Part shown: one piece after another, positions 25,847 through 34,263 of the stretch
How the letters are laid out: each line of letters begins with the position of its first letter
Position numbering within the stretch: position 1 is the stretch's first letter
Source: Mucilaginibacter sp. KACC 22773
Lineage (GTDB): Bacteria; Bacteroidota; Bacteroidia; Sphingobacteriales; Sphingobacteriaceae
DNA length: 64,000 nucleotides
Direction of reading: 5' to 3'
Assembly (NCBI RefSeq): GCF_028736215.1
Contig: NZ_CP117883.1
Span: forward strand, 4,960,001-5,024,000
Position numbers and translations under genes: made by a program
Notes under the pieces: model-generated
Told to the model about the DNA's origin: nothing
The model's database searches: none
What the model saw: only the letters and a program-made list of their open reading frames with translations

Positions 25847-26302
25847 TTAGTGAACACTATCGCGTAATGCTTTTATTTCGTCGTGCGCATCCAATATTTC
25901 GGCTTGTTGCCTGGTTATAATATCGCGTAAAAATGCGGGAATATATTCTTCGTCCAGCGCTTGCCGGTAGGCTTTTACAATAGCGTCTTCGCCAAATTCG
26001 CACTCTTCTAAAATATCGTGCGTATCATGAGCAGTAAAGGCGGCTTTTACATCCAGCCAGGCCCGGTGTATTTTACCACTGGTTGAAGTGCCTGTGTCAA
26101 TATCTTTGCCCAACACCTCAACTTCTTTACCCAATTCATTTTTATAACGGTTGCTTGCGTCAATCAAACTTAAAAAAAGCATCCTCAAATCGCTTTCGCC
26201 ATCTTTTAAATCTTTAAGGGCACGCTCATACCCTTTTATCCTGTCGTTATTAATCTGAACCAGGTCATTTAAAACTTCTGTTGTTGCTTGTGAATTTTCC
26301 AT
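25847..26302 (-). CDS. PA2169 family four-helix-bundle protein (DUF2383)
   Basis: 151 residues, all helical, with the family pattern LNDLVQINNDRIKGYERALKDL, LFLSLIDASNRYKNELGKEVE, a TSTSGKIHRAWLDVKAAFTAHD centre and ILEECEFGEDAIVKAYRQAL. The spacing of Glu/His residues resembles ferritin-like bundles, although metal binding has not been shown. Homologues often accompany general stress genes. A small lipoprotein gene lies upstream on the same strand. Confidence 0.87.
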   Translation of the reverse strand: MENSQATTEVLNDLVQINNDRIKGYERALKDLKDGESDLRMLFLSLIDASNRYKNELGKEVEVLGKDIDTGTSTSGKIHRAWLDVKAAFTAHDTHDILEECEFGEDAIVKAYRQALDEEYIPAFLRDIITRQQAEILDAHDEIKALRDSVH

Positions 26303-26392
26303 GATGAATTATGTTTTTATACAAGTACAACCTATCTGAAATCAAATTGTTTAATCAAATAGATAAAAAATATACTACTAAGAAATAATTGT

Positions 26393-26554
26393 TCACTTCC
26401 TAAATAGTGAAATAAGCCACACGATAACCAAAACAACAACAATAACTGATATCACGCCAACTACGGCGCCCGCCTTAAATATCCCGGTGATAACAGAGCA
26501 GCCGCTTAGTGTAGAAAGGACTAACCCGATCATCAATAAATGAATTTTTTTCAT
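26393..26554 (-). CDS. Small lipoprotein with one membrane helix
   Basis: 53 residues, ATG at 26554 and TGA ending at 26393. MKKIHLLMIGLVLSTLSGC gives a signal peptide with lipobox Cys19, followed by SVITGIFKAG and a Val/Ile-rich helix ending in LFRK. Short proteins of this plan are common next to stress genes in Bacteroidota. It is upstream of, and on the same strand as, the DUF2383 gene with a 90-base gap. The coding call rests on the clean lipobox and compact frame. Confidence 0.7.
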   Translation of the reverse strand: MKKIHLLMIGLVLSTLSGCSVITGIFKAGAVVGVISVIVVVLVIVWLISLFRK

Positions 26555-27083
26555 GACAATTTTTTATAAGTGTATATAAACCAAGGAATATTGCAGGCAT
26601 TTTTTTCTGCATCCAGCCTATCTGGTAACAAGAATCACGCCTTTTTTCGAAGTCTGGCATAAACAGCCGATGCCTCACAGTTGCTAATAGAAAAAACCTT
26701 CAATTTTCCTGGCGATAAAGAAAGCCTGCGGGCAAAATGGCAAGTGTACATAAGTTTGATAAAAAGTGTATAGCAGAACCTACACACGGTTGATTAAAAA
26801 TCCTTTTTTTAATCAACCGTGCGTTGTAAAGGCTAAATGAGGTGGTATTTACGATGGTTTTTTAACCTAAAAAATTAAATATAAAACAATGATTAAATAT
26901 TAAAACAATTTCAAAACGGAACGGTTATTGCGTCTTACAATAAAGAGAAGAAAAAGTGCCAATCTATTTAGTTTATCAAAACATAGGTATTAACATACTT
27001 ATAGTGCAGGTTTTGGGTAAATTTTAACTGATGCCGAAATATTTTCATAATTTTGAATTATCTATTTATAACTACATATTGCT
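26555..27083. other. Gap of 529 bases with one strong palindrome
   Basis: The stretch is A/T-rich with no convincing ORF. The frame 26475-26678 on the minus strand overlaps the small lipoprotein and lacks any family look. The one clear structure is the palindrome at 26785-26821. Confidence 0.5.
26785..26821. other. Perfect 16-bp inverted repeat
   Basis: CACGGTTGATTAAAAA (26785-26800) and its exact complement (26806-26821) with a 5-base spacer TCCTT. No T-run follows on either side, so it is either an operator for a dimeric regulator or a cruciform. It lies about 260 bases before the zinc-ribbon gene and 230 bases before the small lipoprotein start. Confidence 0.8.
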
Positions 27084-27305
27084 ATGACTTTTGAAATACA
27101 ACAAAACATTAAATGCGAAAATTGCATAAAATGTGGAACCCGGCCTCAAATTGAACAATCAAAAAAACATTGGATTGTTGCCTGCCCAAATAAAAAATGC
27201 AACAATTTTGTGAAAGATGAGATGGTTAATATTGAAGGTTGGAACAGACTAAATAAGAGTAACGCCAACATTACGCCAAACCAAAATTTTAAGAAAACTG
27301 CTTAA
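27084..27305 (+). CDS. Small zinc-ribbon protein, Lar-like, paralogue A
   Basis: 73 residues: KCENCIKCGTRPQIEQSKKHW, then VACPNKKCNNF, and VNIEGWNRLN. The Cys pattern (CxxCxxCG ... CPNxxC) and the late W-N-R signature recall Lar-type restriction-alleviation zinc ribbons (CPFCG...CDxCG...WN). A paralogue lies at 39753-40007 on the other strand with the same order of motifs. Here the second Cys pair is complete. Function is unknown; single-domain zinc ribbons often bind nucleic acid or proteins. Confidence 0.72.
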   Translation: MTFEIQQNIKCENCIKCGTRPQIEQSKKHWIVACPNKKCNNFVKDEMVNIEGWNRLNKSNANITPNQNFKKTA

Positions 27306-27395
27306 GCCTTCCCTTAATATTTATATATAAAACAACACCATACTTAAGCGCTTTTTTCGGGCAGATGTTTAATTTTGCCGCTACTAAAGCAGCTC

Positions 27396-28898
27396 ATGGT
27401 TAATACTATTTTTTCTATAAACAGCGCTACTGTAAGATTTTTGAACAACACCCTGTTTGAAAATCTTACATTTGCCATCAATAAAGGCGAAAACTGGGCA
27501 CTCGTTGGCCCAAGTGGTTCTGGCAAAAGCGCGCTACTGCAAACCATAGCCGGCCGATTTAATATTACCGGCGGCTCAGTTACTTATCATTTTGAAAACA
27601 GGCCTGATGGTAATATATCTGTTACCGGCGGTACCGGCGTTAAAACAAAATTAATTGCCATTGTTGAGCCCAGGCACCATTTCCGAAATTTATCAAACAC
27701 TTCCGACTTTTATTATCAACAGCGCTATAACTCGTCCGATTCAGAGGATGCTTTAACTGTTAATCATTATTTAAATAACATCGTCGGCGAAGCTACAAGT
27801 GGATATTGGACTTTACCCAGGGTAATGCTGTTATTAAATCTTGATCCCCTGCAGGATAAACAATTGATAAAATTATCAAACGGCGAAACAAAACGCCTGA
27901 TGCTTGCGGCTGCCCTACTTAAAAATCCTGTTTTATTATTGCTCGATAATCCGCTAACCGGCCTTGATTTAAAAACAAGGCAGGGGTTTAATGATATTAT
28001 CAGGCAGATAACCGCATCGGGCATTAATTTAATTATTGCTACCGCACCACATGAAATTCCCGAAGCCATTACCAACGTGGCCGTGCTAAACGCGGGTGCG
28101 ATTATTCATGAACTTGCCAGGGCTGATTTTAAACCGGAGCAGTTTATTACCAATGCCGGCGATAGTATTGACATGACAGCGCTTAGCAGTTTATTAAACA
28201 CTGGTAAACCACGCGTAACCTATAACCATATAGTAAAAATGGAAAGCGTTCACATTCAATACGGCGACAAAGTAGTGCTGGATGATGTAAACTGGGAAAT
28301 TAAAACAGGCGATCGCTGGGCTTTGCTTGGCCCCAATGGTGCGGGCAAATCAACATTGCTCAGTTTAATAAATGGCGATAACCCGCAGGCTTACGCCAAC
28401 CACATTGTTTTATTTGATAAAAAACGCGGAACAGGTGAAAGTATCTGGGATATCAAAAGAAAAATAGGTTTTGTATCGCCCGAGCTGCATCAATATTTCC
28501 CGACGGATAACAGTTGCCTACAGGTAGTTGAATCGGGATACTATGATACATTGGGCTTATTTAGGCCAAGCAACCAGCAAATGGCAGCTATTGCCTTGCA
28601 ATGGATGAAAACGCTTGAAATTGACCAATATGCCCGGATACTTTTAAAAAACATACCCGCAAGTGCCCAGCGTTTATGCTTACTTGCCCGGGCGCTGATT
28701 AAAAATCCTGCACTGCTTATTTTTGATGAACCCTGCCAGGGAATGGATGACCATCAGCAACTTCACTTTAAAAACCTGGTAGATACCCTTTGCAGGTTAA
28801 GCAATGTAACCCTGATTTATGTAACCCACTACCAGCATGAAATCCCCGAGAGTGTTGACAAAGTTTTAACACTCGATAAAGGGAAAGTTGTTTATTAG
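27396..28898 (+). CDS. Double ABC ATPase, ModF/PhrA-like
   Basis: 500 residues from the ATG at 27396 (MVNTIFSINSATVRF). Two ATPase cassettes: the first with Walker A GPSGSGKSA (38-46), signature LSNGETKRL and Walker B LLLLDNPLTGLD; the second with GPNGAGKST (about 311) and LLIFDEPCQGMDD, but its signature is degenerate (IPASAQRLCLLARAL). There is no membrane domain. This plan fits ModF/PhrA-type proteins linked with molybdate or photorepair, of unknown action. A TAATTTTG box at 27370-27377 fits the -7 consensus of the Bacteroidota main sigma factor, though no clear -33 box is seen. Confidence 0.88.
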   Translation: MVNTIFSINSATVRFLNNTLFENLTFAINKGENWALVGPSGSGKSALLQTIAGRFNITGGSVTYHFENRPDGNISVTGGTGVKTKLIAIVEPRHHFRNLSNTSDFYYQQRYNSSDSEDALTVNHYLNNIVGEATSGYWTLPRVMLLLNLDPLQDKQLIKLSNGETKRLMLAAALLKNPVLLLLDNPLTGLDLKTRQGFNDIIRQITASGINLIIATAPHEIPEAITNVAVLNAGAIIHELARADFKPEQFITNAGDSIDMTALSSLLNTGKPRVTYNHIVKMESVHIQYGDKVVLDDVNWEIKTGDRWALLGPNGAGKSTLLSLINGDNPQAYANHIVLFDKKRGTGESIWDIKRKIGFVSPELHQYFPTDNSCLQVVESGYYDTLGLFRPSNQQMAAIALQWMKTLEIDQYARILLKNIPASAQRLCLLARALIKNPALLIFDEPCQGMDDHQQLHFKNLVDTLCRLSNVTLIYVTHYQHEIPESVDKVLTLDKGKVVY

Positions 28899-28956
28899 TC
28901 ATTTAAGGGCAGGTTTGATTGGGAACGATTGTTTTAATTTTTTTCAATAAATACAT

Positions 28957-29078
28957 CAATGACAAGCGAAGCGACAATGACCAATGACGAGCGCAGCGAC
29001 AATGACCAATGACAAGCGCAGCGAAATGACCAATGACAAGCGCAGCGACAATGACCAATGACAACGAAGCGCAATGAC
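28957..29078. repeat. Five tandem copies of a 25-bp unit
   Basis: Units start at 28957, 28982, 29007, 29031 and 29056. Each begins with CAATGACAAGCG and ends with CAATGAC; unit 3 lacks one base and unit 5 lacks two. The array sits between two convergent genes. Differences between units are few, so it is young or kept alike. Confidence 0.88.
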
Positions 29079-29081
29079 TAA

Positions 29082-30272
29082 TTAGTCCCCCGGCTCATAA
29101 TCAACCGGCAGTAAATCGCATAGCTTGGCTTTTGACCAGGTACCCTCGTAAAGAGGGGCGGGATTTGATATTACGGTGCCGTTGTTATCAAACAAGGCGT
29201 AAGTACCGTAAAGGGTAATAATGCTGGTTTCAAAGTTTTCCATATCCAGCGGGCGGTATACATCCTTAAATTCGGTAAGTTCGTGCTTTTTGGTATATAC
29301 CACGTACAAAAAGTGCGGAAAGGTAATGGCGTAAATGCCGGCTTCAGGTGTACTGCGCAAAATTTCCATCGGCTGGTACGGAATCTTCACCACATTTTCG
29401 TCGCTCCATTTGGTTAGGTTGCTTAGTTTGTACCAGTGCATAACCGAGTCGCGGTTGGTTTCTTTATACCTTTTTATTTTTTGCTGTATCAGTTCTTCTG
29501 GTGGCCGTTCGCGGTTAAGGGCTCGGGTAAAGTCGTGAGCTTCAAAACCCTCTTCCTTTAATTTGTCTTTATATAACGACCTGAAAAAATGCTGGGGCGA
29601 GCCGTAGTAAGCTTCCTCACGTTTGTGTTTCCATATTCTTTTTTGTTCGGCCGATCCCGGCAGGTTTTCAAACAATGCCCTGCCCGAGTATTGTATGGTA
29701 TGCTCAATACCATCACTTACAAAGTTTTTAAGTAAATATTTGGTGCGGTACCCTAAAGCCTTGTTCTCCATCACCAAAAACTCATCAGCATCAGCTTCCA
29801 GCCGTTGTTTACTGCGGTGATAATTAAGGTTAAGCACGCGCGGGTTAAGCACTTTGCACAATTTAGAGTTTTCGGTGGTGCCAATAAATTCCCTCCTGAA
29901 TTGTTCGTAATTTTTTTTCCAGTCGGCATTGCTGCTTATCACAACTTCGCGCAACATCAATACTTTTTGGGTGAGGGATATATCGAGCTTTAAGGGCACA
30001 TGGCCTACCTGCACCGTTTGCGAGTAATCCTCATATCCCACTACTGTAACAATAAGATCGTACTGGCCGGGCTTAATACCCGAAAGGGTAAACGTGCCAT
30101 CCTCGGCAGTTGAGGTGCCATAAGTAGCGTTATTTAAAAACACGCTTGCATTGGCCAATGGCGATTTACTTTCGCCATGCACTACCCGGCCCGTAATGGT
30201 TGCTGTTTGCGCCAAAATAACAAACGGGAACAGTAAAAATAAAATCAGGGATAACCGGTACAGCCGCATCAA
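29082..30272 (-). CDS. CarboxypepD_reg-like domain surface protein
   Basis: 396 residues with a signal peptide (MMRLYRLSLILFLLFPFVILAQ; either Met may start) and a CarboxypepD_reg-like beta-sandwich at about 24-105 (TGRVVHGESKSPLANASVFLNNATYGTSTAEDGTFTLSGIKPGQYDLIV). The rest (about 110-390) is a large mixed domain typical of Bacteroidota proteins with this N-terminal module, with no barrel or plug. It is presumably periplasmic or on the outer membrane. The 25-bp tandem array ends 4 bases from its stop. Confidence 0.82.
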   Translation of the reverse strand: MMRLYRLSLILFLLFPFVILAQTATITGRVVHGESKSPLANASVFLNNATYGTSTAEDGTFTLSGIKPGQYDLIVTVVGYEDYSQTVQVGHVPLKLDISLTQKVLMLREVVISSNADWKKNYEQFRREFIGTTENSKLCKVLNPRVLNLNYHRSKQRLEADADEFLVMENKALGYRTKYLLKNFVSDGIEHTIQYSGRALFENLPGSAEQKRIWKHKREEAYYGSPQHFFRSLYKDKLKEEGFEAHDFTRALNRERPPEELIQQKIKRYKETNRDSVMHWYKLSNLTKWSDENVVKIPYQPMEILRSTPEAGIYAITFPHFLYVVYTKKHELTEFKDVYRPLDMENFETSIITLYGTYALFDNNGTVISNPAPLYEGTWSKAKLCDLLPVDYEPGD

Positions 30273-30385
30273 TATGGAAAAAAAATAAACAATTTTAGTT
30301 CAAGCTACCAAAAAAACACATTTTTTATGAACACAGGATGAATTCTTTTACTTTTTGTTTTGTATCGATGCACTGTGTGTACCGC

Positions 30386-30495
30386 TACGGGATGAGACAC
30401 CCTGAAACGCCCTGACACACCCTGGTACGGGGTGGTACACCCTGGTACGCCCTGAAACACCCTGGTACACCCTGACACGGGGTGGTACACCCTGG
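30386..30495. repeat. Eleven tandem 10-bp units (iteron-like)
   Basis: Strict 10-bp periodicity over 110 bases. Most units read NACACCCTGR; units at 30426 and 30476 read tACGGGGTGG or cACGGGGTGG, partly the inverse sense. The period equals one helix turn. It lies 170 bases before the RepA-like ATPase gene. Downstream (30537-30588) a degenerate inverted pair of CTTAAGT/ACTTAG words follows. No ORF in the 30273-30665 gap is supported. Confidence 0.88.
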
Positions 30496-30665
30496 CAAAT
30501 CCTATAGGCGCATGTCAACTATAAATAGTTGTTAGCCCAAAGTCTTAAGTTCCAAGTCAAAAAACACTTTAGACTTACGGCTTAGCGATAAAATCCTCAG
30601 ATAAATCTTTATATACCTGACAATCAGATACTGACAACAATCTGTCACCATTAATCAATTTGCAC

Positions 30666-31784
30666 ATGTTTAAATTTGATCATAATCTTAAAATCATGTT
30701 TAAACCACCTCCCCAAATTCAAATCATCCGCAATGAAGTGGATGCCTTTACCAAACGTAAAATACAGGCCGGTAAGTTTGATAAAGTTTTTCATGGCCTG
30801 AGCATTTTAAAAACCAAACCCGCCAGGGCCTGGATGGAGCAGGAATACGGAAAACCTATACCCCGTATGCTTTTCGGCGCCTTTTGGTTCGAGCACGAAC
30901 TATGTGTGCTGTTTGCCGATACCAACCTCGGAAAATCCATCCTGGCTGTGCAAATTGCAGAAGGCTTAACCAGATGCGATACCGTTGAGCCGTTTTATAA
31001 TAAATGCAACGAACCTCAAATCGTACTTTATATCGATTTTGAATTGAGTTCTAAACAATTCGAGATCCGCTACCACAGCCATCAATGGGGCAGCCACCTG
31101 TTTGCCGAAGGCTTTTACCGCGCGGAGTACGATCCCGAAGGCGACGACCCGGTTTGTTACGAAAAGTACGAGGAGTATATCGAATCGGCCATTAAATCGG
31201 CTATCCAAAAAACCAAAGCCACGGTACTCATCATCGATAACATTACCTACATGACACATGGTACCGGCAATGCGGCCAGCGCCATGCCGCTCATGAAATC
31301 GCTCAAGGCCATCAAAACGCAATATAATTTAAGCGTGCTTGTAATAGCGCATACGCCAAAGCGCGACGGACGCAAGCCCATTACCGCCAACGATTTACAA
31401 GGCAGTAAAATGTTTATGAATTTTGCCGATAGCGCCTTTGCCATAGGCCAAAGCCAAAACACACCCGGCCTGCGTTATATTAAGCAAATTAAACAGCGTA
31501 CCGGCCAGGAACTATACGGCGCAAACAACGTGTGCCTGGTTAAACTCGAAAACGATTACACATTTTTGCGTTACAAGTTTGTGGATTATGCCCACGAGGC
31601 CGACCACCTTTGCCCGCCCGACAAGGTAAACAACCACGAACTGCAGCAACGCATAGCCAACCTGCATGCACAGGGCATCTCCTTCCGTAAAATGGCCCGC
31701 GAGTTAAAACTATCCGTATCAACCGTGGTGCGCGTGGTTCAAAAAATCAATGTCGATCCTGAACAGGAAAATGCACCCTGTTAA
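30666..31784 (+). CDS. RepA/RecA-like AAA ATPase with C-terminal helix-turn-helix
   Basis: 372 residues from the ATG at 30666 (another ATG at 30696 is possible; TTG at 30660 is less likely). Walker A is ADTNLGKS (about 84-91), Walker B is VLIIDNITYM, and GSKMFMNFADSAFAIG and KQIKQRTG follow, as in RepA/AAA_25 hexameric helicase-like proteins of plasmids and mobile elements. The last 45 residues form a resolvase-like HTH (GISFRKMARELKLSVSTVVRVV). No integrase or relaxase lies nearby. The 10-bp direct repeats upstream recall plasmid iterons, so this may be a relic replication module; a host regulatory role is also possible. Confidence 0.82.
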   Translation: MFKFDHNLKIMFKPPPQIQIIRNEVDAFTKRKIQAGKFDKVFHGLSILKTKPARAWMEQEYGKPIPRMLFGAFWFEHELCVLFADTNLGKSILAVQIAEGLTRCDTVEPFYNKCNEPQIVLYIDFELSSKQFEIRYHSHQWGSHLFAEGFYRAEYDPEGDDPVCYEKYEEYIESAIKSAIQKTKATVLIIDNITYMTHGTGNAASAMPLMKSLKAIKTQYNLSVLVIAHTPKRDGRKPITANDLQGSKMFMNFADSAFAIGQSQNTPGLRYIKQIKQRTGQELYGANNVCLVKLENDYTFLRYKFVDYAHEADHLCPPDKVNNHELQQRIANLHAQGISFRKMARELKLSVSTVVRVVQKINVDPEQENAPC

Positions 31785-31840
31785 TATTTCAGGTCATCAC
31801 TTTTAGGTTTCATAACTAACTATTATATTTATCTCAAGTT

Positions 31841-33334
31841 ATGAAATCAAAAAACCTGATCCTTATCGTTTTACTTGTAGCATGCTATGTGGGATGTAAA
31901 AAGAGTGAACCAGCCATAAAACCTGTTGTAAAAGATACAGCCAAAACTACTAAACCTGATACGCCAGTAGTTATTGTAAAACCACGCGATACTATAATAC
32001 ACGACCTGATTTTTGGAACATGGGGATCAGTGAGTGTTATTGATGATTACCCTGAAAGATATTTTGGACCCGAGGGATTTTATTACGAGGATGTTGGCGT
32101 AAATTCTTACTGGAGCTATAATACGGCTACTTATCGATGGCTTACAAATGATACCCTTATGTTTGGCCCTATAAAAATAAAGATACTTAAATTAACGAAG
32201 GATTCGCTTGTTAATAGTCATAATAGCTACATATATAGATATTACCGAAAAAATGTACCGTATTTATCTGCAACAGGCTTAATGTCGACCATAATTGGAC
32301 AAAGCGAGGGCGATTTTTCAAGTGCAGAAGGCAAAATTGCTCGTGAAAATTTTACATACCACCCTGGGGGTATGACCATTGACAATACAGATAATATTTA
32401 TTTTATGGATGATGGTACGCATTCAGTCAGGCGAATTAATGCGACGGATAAAAAGGTTTATACCATAATTGGTGATAAACAAATTAGTGGGATTGAACTT
32501 GATGATGATACAATGCCTGCGCGCACCGTACACCTTGGCATGAACAGTCGTAGCTTAACTATTGATAAAAACAACAATTTATACTTACTACAGTATAAAA
32601 GTTCATTTAATTATTGTGTATTGTACAAATACTCACCAGTTGATAACTTGTTACATAAAATTTGTAGCGGTGTGTCCCAGGGTTATGGCGGAGATGGCGG
32701 GCCGGCAATCACAGCGAATGCAAACTTCATAATGTTTACAGGAGACAAGGACGGAAATATTTATATCGTTAATCAAACATCGTACATTGGAGGAACAAGA
32801 ATAAGAAAGATATCTTCAAGTGATGGTAAAATAACTACCATTGGCGGCAATGGACAATTAGGATTTTCTGGTGACGGGGGGCAGGCAACTAATGCCTCGA
32901 TATCCGTTACGGCACTTACTATAGATAATAAAAATAATTTAATTTTCGCCGACGAACAAGGTCACATAAGAAAAATCGCCCTTAAATCAGGAAGTATTTC
33001 AACAATCGCAGGAAACGGCAGTAAAGTTTATTTCGGCGACGATGTTGATGCCAAAAACGCTGGGTTTACAACAATTGTGGCTTTGGTGGTAAATAGTAAA
33101 GGCGATATTTTCACTGCTGAAAACTCCGAAAATAATCATCGGATTAGGAAGATAGACTTATTAACAAATAAGGTTACAACAGTGGCTGGAAATGACCATC
33201 CTTTTTACATGGGGGATGGAAACTATTTAAAAATAAGATCATTATCACCTACCAATATGACGTTGGATCAGCAGGAAAATTTGATAGTAAGCGACTACTA
33301 TAACAATAGAATAGTGAAAATATCTTTAAAATAA
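31841..33334 (+). CDS. Lipoprotein with NHL-type beta-propeller
   Basis: 497 residues. The lipobox is at Cys19 (LLVACYVGCKK), and a Thr/Lys/Pro-rich tether runs to about residue 48. A small beta domain (about 50-140, FGTWGSVSVIDDYPERY) precedes NHL-like propeller blades from about 145 to the end, each with patterns such as GGMTIDNTDNIYFMDDGTHSVRRI, GGNGQLGFSGDGG and AGNGSKVYFGDD. NHL propellers usually bind ligands; a surface role is likely. G+C is lower than in its neighbours. It is followed 27 bases later by a membrane protein gene. Confidence 0.83.
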   Translation: MKSKNLILIVLLVACYVGCKKSEPAIKPVVKDTAKTTKPDTPVVIVKPRDTIIHDLIFGTWGSVSVIDDYPERYFGPEGFYYEDVGVNSYWSYNTATYRWLTNDTLMFGPIKIKILKLTKDSLVNSHNSYIYRYYRKNVPYLSATGLMSTIIGQSEGDFSSAEGKIARENFTYHPGGMTIDNTDNIYFMDDGTHSVRRINATDKKVYTIIGDKQISGIELDDDTMPARTVHLGMNSRSLTIDKNNNLYLLQYKSSFNYCVLYKYSPVDNLLHKICSGVSQGYGGDGGPAITANANFIMFTGDKDGNIYIVNQTSYIGGTRIRKISSSDGKITTIGGNGQLGFSGDGGQATNASISVTALTIDNKNNLIFADEQGHIRKIALKSGSISTIAGNGSKVYFGDDVDAKNAGFTTIVALVVNSKGDIFTAENSENNHRIRKIDLLTNKVTTVAGNDHPFYMGDGNYLKIRSLSPTNMTLDQQENLIVSDYYNNRIVKISLK

Positions 33335-33361
33335 TAAATAAAGTCTTGGTTAAATTAAATC

Positions 33362-33889
33362 ATGCAGGAAAAAGTTATACATGTTCCCTTCAACCGTTTG
33401 TTCTACACGGAAAGTCAACGAAATTTTTGGTCAGCATCGGCAAGTAAGGTTATTCAAAAATATATTATTTACACGTTATTAGGTTTAGTGTGTTCTGCCG
33501 CTGTTCTGACGGACAAGAGCGTAACAGATGTAACAATGGCTAAGGGAGCATGCGGCGGATTTGTTTTTTATATGCTGATAGCCTGGATAGGACTTTTTGA
33601 ACGACGGGCCAGGTTTTTAAAAACCGTTAACCAACATGCCGACAGGTATGAAAAGGAAATGCTGAATGGTACATTTACTTTTAATGATGCCGGCTTTGAG
33701 TATAAGGATAAAGAGAAAACGCTGCTTTTTCAGTGGCACCTGCTAAAATCTGTAACGGTTGTTAAGGATAATATGTGCATTGCCCTGAAAGACCCGGCCG
33801 TACTGACATTTTTTTTAAGCCGCAGGCAATTTGGCGACGTGGAGTTCCATGAACTGTTTGAACTTTTACAAAATAAAATAATAAAGTAA
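33362..33889 (+). CDS. Membrane protein with YcxB-like C-terminal domain
   Basis: 175 residues with two membrane helices (about 31-50 and 60-80) and a C-terminal soluble part with NGTFTFNDAGFEYKDKEKTLLFQWHLLKSVTVVKDNMCIALKDPA. This matches the PH-like YcxB domain pattern (strand-helix with W at the centre). The function of YcxB proteins is not known. It may be cotranscribed with the NHL lipoprotein upstream. Confidence 0.65.
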   Translation: MQEKVIHVPFNRLFYTESQRNFWSASASKVIQKYIIYTLLGLVCSAAVLTDKSVTDVTMAKGACGGFVFYMLIAWIGLFERRARFLKTVNQHADRYEKEMLNGTFTFNDAGFEYKDKEKTLLFQWHLLKSVTVVKDNMCIALKDPAVLTFFLSRRQFGDVEFHELFELLQNKIIK

Positions 33890-33899
33890 CCTATCACCA

Positions 33900-34020
33900 A
33901 AAGCGTTAAGTTGTAAGTCCAAAGTCGTAAACCTAAAGTCTTTTTTTGCTTAGAGCTTATGACTTAGAACTTAATACTTTGGGCTAATATTAAGTCAAGA
34001 GTACTAAGTCGTAAGTCATT
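33900..34020. repeat. Quasi-palindromic repeat, AAGTC/GACTT word family
   Basis: The left arm (33902-33940: TTAAG, GTAAGTCCAAAGTC, CTAAAGTC) is a degenerate complement of the right arm (33949-33986: CTTAGAGCTTATGACTTAGAACTTAA), with a T7 loop between them; a third set of AAGTC words follows to 34017. The rest of the gap to 34263 holds GTGCGATTCCTTCCTTG (34083-34099), shared with 60922-60938 in inverse orientation, and a GGGCGGTC-like palindromic patch. The frame 34016-34252 is not supported as a gene. Confidence 0.75.
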
Positions 34021-34263
34021 CCATCAAACTATTGATAACAACAATAAAGATGTCCGGAAGAAATGCAAAAAGCGGATGGTATGTGCGATTCCTTCCTTGT
34101 TGAAGGAGGAGGTAGGCAGCCAAATTAGGCGTTGAAGCCGCTTTGCACCCCTCCGCTCGTATAAATCCTTCCTGGCGTTTGACTTCATTCCCGACCGCCC
34201 TCAAGGGGCAGGGAATTGCACAAAACCGTGCATTTGTCATGCAGCAATTCATTGCCCGCCCAA

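Noticed and set aside
34016-34252. A 78-residue minus-strand frame
   Set aside because: It runs through repeat words, has many Cys and Pro without a pattern, and resembles no protein family.
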